19,097 nt of DNA from ARS98 sp030744725 (lineage in GTDB: Bacteria; Planctomycetota; Planctomycetia; Pirellulales; Pirellulaceae), in NCBI GenBank assembly GCA_030744725.1, contig JASLPZ010000111.1, positions 1 through 19,097 of the forward strand. The letters are read 5' to 3'. Below the pieces are notes generated by a model, which made no database searches, had not been told where the DNA came from, and saw only the letters and a program-made list of their open reading frames with translations. The position numbers and the translations under genes are program-made. Positions 7,778 through 14,862 of the stretch are shown piece after piece. The first letter of the stretch is position 1, and each line of letters starts with the position of its first letter.

Positions 7778-8482
7778 GTGTCCAGTCTAACCATCGAAAA
7801 CTACGTCAAGTCGATCTACCAAATCGGCGCCGGCCAGAACGACCAACCAGCGGCCACCGGACAGATTGCCGCGTCGCTGGGCGTTTCACCGGGAACGGTG
7901 ACTAGTATGCTCAAGACACTCAGTGAAAGCGGGCTGGCGAAATACACGCGGTACGAGGGTGTATGCTTGACAAGTGCGGGCCGTGCATTGGCGCTTCGTG
8001 TCCTTCGTCGGCACCGTTTGATCGAGCTGTTTCTCGCTAAGACGCTCGAATTGTCTTGGGACGAGGTACACGAAGAGGCGGAGAACATGGAGCACGCAGT
8101 CAGTGATCGCCTCATCGATCGCATCGATGCCTTCCTCGAATTCCCGGCTGCCGATCCACACGGAGATCCGATCCCAAAGGCGGATGGTACACTGTCGGTG
8201 TCTCAGGCTCACAGCCTGGCGGATTGGCAGATAGGCCATTCGTTCAGGTTAGTCCGCGTGTTGGATCAGTCACCCGAGTTTCTACGCTATTTGAGCGATC
8301 ATGGGCTCCCGTTGGGGACCGAAGGCAGGGTGGAAGAGAATTGCGATTCGGCGGGGATCGTGACCGTCACAATCGACAAAAAGGCAACGACAATATCGCG
8401 AGAAGTGGCAGAAAAGCTGTTGGTCTCACCCCCTGGAGCCCGACAGGTTGAGCCGACATGGGCCAGTGGCGATTCGTCGTGA
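7778..8482 (+). CDS. DtxR/MntR-family metal-dependent transcriptional regulator
   Basis: Repressor of 234 residues in the full-length DtxR layout. It has an N-terminal winged helix (about 1-65, with AASLGVSPGTVTSMLKTL as recognition region), a dimerisation and metal-binding domain (about 66-145, with RRHRLIELFL, AENMEH and the signature DPHGDPIP) and a C-terminal FeoA/SH3-like domain (about 150-225). The Glu at the position of DtxR Cys102 (AENMEH) makes the site MntR-like, suggesting manganese. However, the N-terminal ligand positions that are Asp8 and Glu11 in MntR read Asn8 and Lys11 here (IENYVKSIY), so the metal site is not canonical. The GTG start has AGGAAGG 5 nt upstream. A strong promoter and candidate operator precede it. 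No metal transporter gene is nearby, so its targets lie elsewhere or include itself. Confidence 0.92.
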   Translation: MSSLTIENYVKSIYQIGAGQNDQPAATGQIAASLGVSPGTVTSMLKTLSESGLAKYTRYEGVCLTSAGRALALRVLRRHRLIELFLAKTLELSWDEVHEEAENMEHAVSDRLIDRIDAFLEFPAADPHGDPIPKADGTLSVSQAHSLADWQIGHSFRLVRVLDQSPEFLRYLSDHGLPLGTEGRVEENCDSAGIVTVTIDKKATTISREVAEKLLVSPPGARQVEPTWASGDSS

Positions 8483-8504
8483 CAGCTTCCCGCCGCAGCC
8501 CCCT

Positions 8505-8533
8505 TTGACGTCGTTTGCCTGAGGGCGTACAAT
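8505..8533 (+). promoter_or_regulatory. Sigma-70-type promoter of the SRP RNA gene
   Basis: TTGACG (8505-8510), a 17-bp spacer, and TACAAT (8528-8533). The predicted start near 8540 lies just before the terminal helix of the SRP RNA. It shares the same -10 hexamer and spacing as the promoter at 7720-7748. It may also transcribe dnaX, which has no obvious promoter of its own. Confidence 0.75.
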
Positions 8534-8554
8534 GTTGAGGGGGATCGAACGCGA

Positions 8555-8662
8555 TTCTGTCGACAAGTGGCTCTCGCGAAGGGGAGCCGTGAACCGGGTC
8601 AGGCCTTAACCGGAGCAGCCCTAAGCGGGGTACTCTTGTGCGAGAGCCACTTGTCGATAGAG
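8555..8662 (+). ncRNA. ffs: Signal recognition particle RNA (small bacterial 4.5S type)
   Basis: This is the RNA scaffold of the signal recognition particle, which binds Ffh and targets nascent membrane proteins. The diagnostic domain IV is at 8598-8620: GTCAGG on one side, AGCAGCC on the other, with the apical loop CTTAAC region between them in place of GGAA. A perfect 17-bp helix (8561-8577 with 8640-8656) closes the molecule, extended by wobble pairs to 8555 and 8662. Length (about 108 nt) fits the small bacterial class lacking the Alu domain. Location just upstream of dnaX matches the arrangement in several bacteria such as Bacillus. Exact ends are uncertain; further complementary segments (8539-8546 with 8685-8695) may belong to a longer precursor. 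Confidence 0.93.
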
Positions 8663-8719
8663 CGAGTTCGTCCTGATTCACTCAGATCGCCCCCCTTGTT
8701 GCCTTGGTGATTGATCATC

Positions 8720-10453
8720 ATGACCGATTCTGTCACCCCGTCGTCGTCGACGGGTGAATACGTCGTCGTCGCTCGACGATATCGGCCGCAGTCCTTTGCT
8801 GACTTAGTGGGCCAGGGCCAGGTTGCCCAGGCCCTGAGCAATGCAATCACGACCAACCGCGTCGGCCACGCGTATTTGTTTACGGGCGCTAGGGGCGTCG
8901 GCAAGACATCTACGGCCCGAATCCTGGCTAAGGCCCTGAATTGTGCGAGCGGGCCGACCACCACGCCCTGCAACCAATGCGATGCCTGCGAGACAATCGC
9001 TCGTGGCGAAGATGTCGACGTATTGGAAATCGACGGTGCCAGCAACCGCGGCATTGACGAAATCCGTCAACTGCGATCCAACGTCAATATCCGCCCGAGC
9101 CGTTCGCGGTTCAAAGTATACATCATCGATGAAGTCCACATGCTCACGACACCGGCCTTCAACGCGTTGCTGAAAACGCTGGAAGAACCACCCGAACATG
9201 TGAAGTTCATCTTCTGTACGACGGATCCGGAGAAGATCCCGATCACGGTGTTATCGCGCTGCCAGCGATTCGATTTTCCACCCGTCGAAGCAGACGCAAT
9301 CGTCAAGCGGCTACGGTTCATCCTGGAAACTGAAGGCATAACGGCAGACGAGGAAGTTTTACAACTGTTGGCCAGACGCGCGGCTGGCTCGATGCGGGAC
9401 AGCCAGTCTCTGCTCGAACAGTTGCTTTCGTTTTGCGATGGGCATCTGACGACCGCCGATGTGCACGCCATGCTGGGGACAGCGCCGGCAGGTCGGCTCG
9501 CCGAAATCGTGCAACATCTGATCGCGCGGGACGCCGCGTCCGCGCTGGCAGACGTCGAGTCCGCGGTTGGGCAGGGAATCGATGTCGGGCAGTTTGCCGA
9601 ACAACTGCTAGGATATTTTCGGGACATGATGGCTGCCCAGGTCGGCTGCGATGCCGACCTGATGCTCCACAGCGCGCCGGCAGACTATCCTGGTCTGCGC
9701 GATGCGGGCGGGCAGATGGGATTGCAGACAATCTTGGCGGTCGTGCAGATCATCGATCAGGCGGTAACTCGAATGCGGCAGAGCACTCACGTGCGAACCC
9801 TGCTCGAAGTTGCCCTCATCCAGGTCGCTTGTCTCGACGAACTGGATGACTTGGCGGTCGTGATCCAGCAGCTGCAGTCTGGTCGCAACCCTCCGAGCGC
9901 GCCCACCAGTCAACCAGCCAAACGACCGGCAGTGGCGACCGCCGTCCAGCTGCAAAAGATCAACAATCCCGCTCAAAAAAAAACTGAAAAGCCCGTCGAA
10001 CCGACCCCAAATGACCAGCTAAAGTCACGGAACATCAGCAAACTCGACGCTTCTTCAGCCGAATCCGTATGGAAGCAAGCACTTTCGCAAATTGAAGATA
10101 TGACGGCTGACTACGGGTCGTTCTACGATCACGTAGCAATTTCTGCGCCAAACCATCTGGTCGTTAGCTTCAAAGCGGGATATACTCTTCAAAAAGAGAG
10201 CCTCGAACGCCCTGAGAGAAGGACAACCGTCGAACGGGCTTTGGCGCTCGTTACTGGTAGTCCGGTACACGTTCGATACGAAGTGGTTCCTGCCGAAGAG
10301 TCTGTCCAAGAAAAGTCCAAGCCCGTCGCTTCGATGCGGCAACTGCGCCGTGACATTGAGAAGAACTCCATGGTTCATGCGGCAATCGAACTATTTGACG
10401 CCGAGATCGACCGTGTTGATCGTCCACGACCCACCAAACCGGACAGGCGATAG
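8720..10453 (+). CDS. dnaX: DNA polymerase III subunit tau (and probable gamma)
   Basis: Clamp-loader ATPase of 577 residues. The N-terminal AAA+ module has Walker A GARGVGKTST (about 56-65), a four-cysteine zinc site (Cys75, 84, 87, 90, in the TPCNQCDAC region), Walker B VYIIDEVHML (about 134-143), sensor 1 and arginine finger region CTTDPEKIP and LSRCQRF, and sensor 2 GSMRDSQSLLEQLL. The collar domain ends near 390. A low-complexity linker then leads to the tau-specific C-terminal part, which contacts polymerase and helicase. The linker contains a run of nine A at codons 419-421 that could yield a gamma form. The ATG at 8720 is preferred over an in-frame TTG at 8711; neither has a strong Shine-Dalgarno sequence. 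It is followed by ybaB after 39 bp. Confidence 0.97.
   Translation: MTDSVTPSSSTGEYVVVARRYRPQSFADLVGQGQVAQALSNAITTNRVGHAYLFTGARGVGKTSTARILAKALNCASGPTTTPCNQCDACETIARGEDVDVLEIDGASNRGIDEIRQLRSNVNIRPSRSRFKVYIIDEVHMLTTPAFNALLKTLEEPPEHVKFIFCTTDPEKIPITVLSRCQRFDFPPVEADAIVKRLRFILETEGITADEEVLQLLARRAAGSMRDSQSLLEQLLSFCDGHLTTADVHAMLGTAPAGRLAEIVQHLIARDAASALADVESAVGQGIDVGQFAEQLLGYFRDMMAAQVGCDADLMLHSAPADYPGLRDAGGQMGLQTILAVVQIIDQAVTRMRQSTHVRTLLEVALIQVACLDELDDLAVVIQQLQSGRNPPSAPTSQPAKRPAVATAVQLQKINNPAQKKTEKPVEPTPNDQLKSRNISKLDASSAESVWKQALSQIEDMTADYGSFYDHVAISAPNHLVVSFKAGYTLQKESLERPERRTTVERALALVTGSPVHVRYEVVPAEESVQEKSKPVASMRQLRRDIEKNSMVHAAIELFDAEIDRVDRPRPTKPDRR
9975..9983 (+). promoter_or_regulatory. A9 slippery run in dnaX, candidate tau/gamma switch
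   Basis: Nine consecutive A, read in frame as CAA AAA AAA ACT (Gln419-Lys-Lys-Thr). A -1 ribosomal shift, or a transcript with one extra A, reads AAC then TGA, ending the product after Asn422. Loss of one A gives a short tail ending at a TAA about a dozen codons later. The site sits between the collar domain and the tau-specific domain, where Thermus thermophilus dnaX has its known A9 slippage run. No clear upstream SD-like stimulator or downstream hairpin is visible. Confidence 0.7.
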
Positions 10454-10492
10454 CGTGATCGATCCGCGATCAAGAGCTGGAAAGGACTGGAG

Positions 10493-10852
10493 ATGTTCAA
10501 GGGAATCGGAAACATGGCTTCCATGTTCCGTCAAGCTCAGCAAATTGGCGGTAAAATGGAAGAGATTAACGCCCAGCTAAAATCGCGGCGAGTGTCTGGA
10601 ACGGCTGGCGGGGGAATGGTCGAAGTCGAGGCGAACGGACTGGGCGAGGTGCTTAAGATTCGCATTGAGCCGACACTGACCGATCGCGAGATGATCGAAG
10701 ATATGCTCCCAGCGGCGATCAACCAGGCATCTGCCAAATCCAAGGAGCTGCACATGGAGATGATGCAATCACTCACCGGTGGCATGGATTTGCCCGGTCT
10801 TAACGACATGATTTCACAACTGGGCGGTATGGAACCACCGCCAACGCAGTGA
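10493..10852 (+). CDS. ybaB: YbaB/EbfC family nucleoid-associated protein
   Basis: Small DNA-binding protein of 119 residues, the normal family length. YbaB/EbfC dimers coat DNA and are linked to nucleoid organisation and recombination. The typical start MFKGIGNMASMFRQAQQ is followed by the coiled helical arm KMEEINAQLKSRRV, the conserved core GTAGGGMVEVEANGLGEVL with IRIEPTL, and a Met/Gly-rich tail. AAGGA lies 6 nt before the ATG. It follows dnaX in the common dnaX-ybaB order and is probably co-transcribed with it. The recR gene that often comes next in other bacteria is absent; rpoN follows instead after a structured 199-bp gap. Confidence 0.95.
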   Translation: MFKGIGNMASMFRQAQQIGGKMEEINAQLKSRRVSGTAGGGMVEVEANGLGEVLKIRIEPTLTDREMIEDMLPAAINQASAKSKELHMEMMQSLTGGMDLPGLNDMISQLGGMEPPPTQ

Positions 10853-10890
10853 TTTGAGGAAGTACGGGCATAAAAACAAGGTAAGTTTCC

Positions 10891-10968
10891 GTTGCCCTGG
10901 TAGCCCAAGGTAACACGGGATTTTCAGTCGACCGCAGTGGTACTCCGCCTTGACTCCCGTTCGGGCTA
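10891..10968 (+). promoter_or_regulatory. Structured leader region upstream of rpoN with competing hairpins
   Basis: Two alternatives are visible. A hairpin at 10891-10914 pairs GTTGCC with GGTAAC and has TGG/CCA inside; TTTT follows 6 nt later, so it could act as a poor terminator for ybaB. A longer structure pairs TAGCCC (10901-10906) with GGGCTA (10963-10968) and ACGGGA (10915-10920) with TCCCGT (10955-10960). The two use some of the same bases. The function is unknown. The rest of 10853-11051 shows no convincing promoter. Confidence 0.4.
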
Positions 10969-11051
10969 CAACTCAAACCTACGAATCGACCTGACGAACA
11001 CACTGACCACCGTTTCAATTCACCTTCTCTCGCGGAATCGTCCGAACCGTC

Positions 11052-12542
11052 ATGCGACTTTCCTTTGGTCTCGAAGCCAGACAGGTCCAAACCCAGAAGA
11101 TGGCACCGCGGATGATCCAGTCGATGGAGATTCTGCAGCTGCCGCTTTTGGCGCTCCAGGAACGGATCGAGCAGGAACTGATCGAAAATCCGGTTCTTGA
11201 AACTCAGGAAGAGACTCCCGCCGCCGAAGAAGAAACGGACGAGGAAAACGAAAACCCCAACGCGCCGGCCGAAACTGAACGCGAACTGGTAGTTGACGAG
11301 AAGTCCGACAACGTAGACGACTTTGAACGCTTGCTGGATCTCGATCGCGAGGTGCCCGATTATTTTGACGAACGCCCGCGAGTCTCGTCGAACCGGATGG
11401 ACGAAGATGCCAGTCGCAAACATGACGCGATGGCTAATGTCGAGTCCCGCCACGAAACACTCAACGACTATCTGCTCCATCAGCTTGGCGAACTCGATCT
11501 AGAAGCCGAACTCGAACTGATGTGTACGCGAATCATTTCAAGCTTGGACGCGAAGGATGGCGGATATCTGCGATCAAGTGTCCAGGACTTGTTGCCTCCC
11601 GACGCGAAGGTTGGGCATTTGGAATTCGCGGAAAAGGCCCTCGAAATTGTCCAGCAGTTCGACCCACGGGGCGTGGCGGCGCGCGATCTTCGCGAATGCC
11701 TGCTGTTGCAACTGACGCCGGAGCTGCCGTATTACGTCGAGCTACGGACGCTGATCATGGGGCACCTCGAAGATCTCCGTGACAATCGGCTTCCAGCAAT
11801 TCAGAAGGCAACGGGCTATTCGATCGAGATGATCCACAAGGTTTGGGACCAGCTCAAGAAACTGAACCCAAAGCCCGGATCATCGTTCGCCGACACCTTC
11901 GTCGCCACCGCCACGCCAGACGTGCGAGTCGAACGCACTGAAGACGGCAAATACAAAGTGATCGTCGATGACGATCGGACACCCAACCTGTTCATCAGCG
12001 ACTACTATCGTCGTCGATTGCAAAGTGGCGAAGCAACGGCCGAGGAAAAGGAATACATCAAACGTAAAGTCAATGCGGCCCAATGGCTGATTGAGTCCAT
12101 CCAACAGCGCCGCAATACGCTGACGCGTGTTGCTCAAGCCGTGGTCGATTACCAGGTGCGATTCCTGGAAGAGGGTCCGGAGGCAATCGAACCGCTCAAG
12201 ATGCAACAGATCGCCGATCAGGTTGGCGTCCACGTGACGACCGTTAGTCGAGCGGTTGATGATAAATGGCTTCAGACGCCACGCGGAATACTGGCGCTGC
12301 GTCGATTCTTCGTCGGTGGCACGCAAACGGCCGAGGGTGAAGAAGTTGCCTGGGACACGATTCGTCTGAAGTTGCAGGAAGTCATTGACGCCGAAAACAA
12401 GAAGAAGCCCTACAGCGACGATCAGTTGGTGGAAGAACTGGCCAAGCATGGCCTCCAGGTCGCAAGGCGGACCATCACAAAGTACCGTCAGAAGATGGGC
12501 ATCCCCAGCTCGCGGCAACGACGCGACTGGACGAAGCAATAG
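11052..12542 (+). CDS. rpoN: RNA polymerase sigma-54 factor
   Basis: Sigma-54, which directs RNA polymerase to -24/-12 promoters activated by AAA+ enhancer-binding proteins. The product has 496 residues. Region I is glutamine- and leucine-rich (MRLSFGLEARQVQTQKMAP onward, about 1-50) and contacts activators. Region II is strongly acidic (about 50-130). The core-binding region spans about 135-300. The helix-turn-helix part contains MQQIADQVGVHVTTVSRAV. The diagnostic RpoN box ARRTITKYRQ is at about residues 471-480. The start is conserved in the family; no strong Shine-Dalgarno sequence is visible. No hpf, ptsN or other usual rpoN neighbours are present. The gap before it contains nested inverted repeats that may affect its expression. 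Confidence 0.97.
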   Translation: MRLSFGLEARQVQTQKMAPRMIQSMEILQLPLLALQERIEQELIENPVLETQEETPAAEEETDEENENPNAPAETERELVVDEKSDNVDDFERLLDLDREVPDYFDERPRVSSNRMDEDASRKHDAMANVESRHETLNDYLLHQLGELDLEAELELMCTRIISSLDAKDGGYLRSSVQDLLPPDAKVGHLEFAEKALEIVQQFDPRGVAARDLRECLLLQLTPELPYYVELRTLIMGHLEDLRDNRLPAIQKATGYSIEMIHKVWDQLKKLNPKPGSSFADTFVATATPDVRVERTEDGKYKVIVDDDRTPNLFISDYYRRRLQSGEATAEEKEYIKRKVNAAQWLIESIQQRRNTLTRVAQAVVDYQVRFLEEGPEAIEPLKMQQIADQVGVHVTTVSRAVDDKWLQTPRGILALRRFFVGGTQTAEGEEVAWDTIRLKLQEVIDAENKKKPYSDDQLVEELAKHGLQVARRTITKYRQKMGIPSSRQRRDWTKQ

Positions 12543-12580
12543 CGCCAGCAGACGGTTTGCGGCACGCGTAGCCAGGGCGC

Positions 12581-12600
12581 GGCAGCCTGATTGGCCTGCC
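12581..12600 (+). terminator. Possible terminator after rpoN
   Basis: GGCAGCC pairs with GGCCTGCC through seven base pairs with one bulged C and a 5-nt loop, 39 nt after the rpoN stop. What follows is pyrimidine-rich (CCTCCTTTCC) rather than a clean T-tract, so the call is weak. Confidence 0.3.
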
Positions 12601-12701
12601 CCTCCTTTCCACGCCACCCCCGAAGGGACTACCCGGCGGCAAAGTCGTTTGGGTGCTCGTCATCGGCACTTTGGTCCTGCGGCCAGAGTTGCCAAAACCG
12701 C

Positions 12702-12707
12702 TATAAT
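12702..12707 (+). promoter_or_regulatory. Possible -10 box for the acyl-CoA dehydrogenase gene
   Basis: A perfect TATAAT lies in the 307-bp gap (12543-12849) before the dehydrogenase gene, giving a leader of about 140 nt. No good -35 hexamer sits 16-18 bp upstream, so this is tentative. I see no gene or RNA in the rest of the gap. Confidence 0.35.
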
Positions 12708-12849
12708 TCGTATTGTCTTCGCCGTTTGCCGTGTCCTTGTAGGTCAACAGCAAATGTCGATGCGGTCGGCGGGTTGATTTCAACGATAAGATCCTACGGA
12801 TGGCGCGCGCGCCGACTTCATCTCGAATTGCTGGAAAGGAACCAAGGCC

Positions 12850-14790
12850 ATGTCCATCGCCCCTGATCCGGATCCCAAACAAGTGTCTGAAAATGACTCC
12901 GATCACGAAGCGTCTTTTGCCGAGACAGCGCTCAAGTTGGGTGGCAAGAGCGACGAGGAGGCGCGCCGAACTGGTGCTATCGACAAAGCGGACGACCAGG
13001 TCGAGGAACTCTTCAAGCCACAGTATCAGACCGTCAGCAGCCCCGCGCATCGGGCCGTCTGGGACCGGGGAATCCCAGTCGACTTGTTCGAATCCAAACC
13101 GATGGAGACGCCCGCGGATATCCAAAAGGTGATGGATGATTCCATCGACGTCGTACAGCGGCATCGCTTGGCCGGGACCGTGTTGAACGACGAGGGGAAG
13201 ATTGGGGACAACGTGCTCGGCGAATTGGGCAGTGTCGGCTACTGGGGTTTACTGGTTGATCGCCAGTACGGTGGTAGCGGAACTCCGTTTCGAAGTTTTG
13301 CACCGTTTTTGACGCGGATGGCAACGCAAGATCCCACCATCGCTGGCCTGGCCTCGGTTCATGGATGCATCGGTGCGGTCGATCCTGTCCGCACCTTCGG
13401 CAACGAGGAACAAAGAGAACGGTTCTTGCCCGGTTTGGCCAGCGGCGAACGTCTGTCGGGCTTTGCACTGACCGAGTCGTGTGCGGGATCGGATCTGACT
13501 GCGCTACGCACCCGTGCCGTCTTGCAGGGTGATCAGTATTTGGTGACCGGCGAAAAGCTGTTTATCACCAACGTTGTACCGGGGCGTACGATCGGTCTTG
13601 TCTGCTTGATCGACGACAAACCCGCTGTTTTGATTTGCGAATTACCGGCGGCAGAGAACAGTCAATTTCAGCTGAAGCAATACGGCCTTTACGCTTTGAA
13701 GCACACGTACAACCTGGGGATTGTTTTCAAGGACTTCCCGGTCCCCGCGTCCAACCTGCTGCAGCCGGTTCGCGGCAACGGACTAACGATCGCCTATCAT
13801 GGCTTGAATTTGGGACGGGTTTCGCTGTGCGCCAACGCTGCCGGGACGATGCGGTTGATGATGGCCAGTATGTTGCCATGGGGTAGATTCCGTAAGACCT
13901 ATGGCGAAGCAATCGTTCACCGCGAGTTGGTTCAGCGCCGGTTGGCCCGCTTGGCCGGCTTGATCGTTGCATGTGACGCGTTGGTCGCCTGGTGTTCGAC
14001 GCTGATCGACGACGGATATCGAGGCGAGATGGAATGCATTGTCGCCAAGATCTTCGGAAGCGAAGCGCAAAAAGAAGCGGCCGTCGAACTCTTTATGAAG
14101 ACGCATGGCGGCCGGTCATTCCTGCACGGCCACATGTTCGGCGACAACGCGCTGGAATACCTCGCACCATGCATCTACGAAGGCGAAGGCGAGATGCTCG
14201 GCATGGCGTTCTTCAAGTCACTGGTCAAACACCATGGGACAACCTACTTCGAATCGATCGGTAAGGCGTTACAGGCCGCGGGGATCAAGAAACCGAATCC
14301 AATGAACCCAGCGCACATGTGGGCGTTGAAGGGTGCGATTGGCCCGTATGCGAGCTGGATGATGGGACAATACGTGTCGCCGAAACCGTCACCTACCTTG
14401 CCGCCAATGCCGGCGCAATTGAGCAAGCACGCCGAATTTGCCGCCCAAGAACTGCAGCGTCGTCCGTTAGAAATCAGCGGCGCGATGCGCAAACATCAGC
14501 TAAAACTCGCCGACCGGCAATGCCGGATGTCAGAGCTGTCTAGTCGAATTCAATCGTTGGTTGTCATGCTTTGCACCAGCTTGTATGCCGCTCGGCAAGA
14601 AGACGAAGTGGTGCAGGCAGCCGCCGACATTGTCTGCCAGGACTTGCGTCGCCAACTGTCGGGCGATCGGCCGACGGATCGCTACTTCCGCGCGGCGACA
14701 TCACTTGGCCAGACCATCGTCGACGGCGGCTTCACTTCGATCGAAGGACTCGCGCCGGATGAGATTATGATGCCGTACGAGGGCGCGTGA
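12850..14790 (+). CDS. Acyl-CoA dehydrogenase family protein (large form)
   Basis: FAD-dependent acyl-CoA dehydrogenase of 646 residues, longer than the usual 380-400. It oxidises an acyl-CoA to the 2-enoyl-CoA and passes electrons to an electron-transfer flavoprotein; chain-length preference cannot be read from the sequence. An acidic N-terminal extension covers about 1-60. The family core includes WGLLVDRQYGGSG, GFALTESCAGSDL (FAD/substrate binding, about 204-216) and TGEKLFITN. GGRSFLHGH and the catalytic-base segment IYEGEGEM, with the Glu near 444, follow. A helical C-terminal extension (about 480-646) resembles that of very-long-chain or membrane-associated members. The ATG is well placed, with GGAAAGGAACCAAGG upstream. 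It is probably monocistronic and convergent with the UXS-like gene, 72 bp away. Confidence 0.93.
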   Translation: MSIAPDPDPKQVSENDSDHEASFAETALKLGGKSDEEARRTGAIDKADDQVEELFKPQYQTVSSPAHRAVWDRGIPVDLFESKPMETPADIQKVMDDSIDVVQRHRLAGTVLNDEGKIGDNVLGELGSVGYWGLLVDRQYGGSGTPFRSFAPFLTRMATQDPTIAGLASVHGCIGAVDPVRTFGNEEQRERFLPGLASGERLSGFALTESCAGSDLTALRTRAVLQGDQYLVTGEKLFITNVVPGRTIGLVCLIDDKPAVLICELPAAENSQFQLKQYGLYALKHTYNLGIVFKDFPVPASNLLQPVRGNGLTIAYHGLNLGRVSLCANAAGTMRLMMASMLPWGRFRKTYGEAIVHRELVQRRLARLAGLIVACDALVAWCSTLIDDGYRGEMECIVAKIFGSEAQKEAAVELFMKTHGGRSFLHGHMFGDNALEYLAPCIYEGEGEMLGMAFFKSLVKHHGTTYFESIGKALQAAGIKKPNPMNPAHMWALKGAIGPYASWMMGQYVSPKPSPTLPPMPAQLSKHAEFAAQELQRRPLEISGAMRKHQLKLADRQCRMSELSSRIQSLVVMLCTSLYAARQEDEVVQAAADIVCQDLRRQLSGDRPTDRYFRAATSLGQTIVDGGFTSIEGLAPDEIMMPYEGA

Positions 14791-14862
14791 ACGCCGCAAG
14801 ACGTCTCCGGGTCAAATATGTGGCTGCATACCACGCTCGCGTCGGTCTGAAGCACAGCCTCG

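Noticed and set aside
6993..7790. 265-codon plus-strand frame opposite mch
   Set aside because: mch is unmistakable on the other strand, and the frame would also run over the promoter of the DtxR-family gene.
12665..12680. Possible sigma-54 site (CGGCAC with CTGC) after rpoN
   Set aside because: The spacing between the GG and GC elements is 12, not 10, and the -12 element does not match.
11880..13164. Long minus-strand frames opposite rpoN and the acyl-CoA dehydrogenase start
   Set aside because: They overlap clear plus-strand genes and show no recognisable domain.
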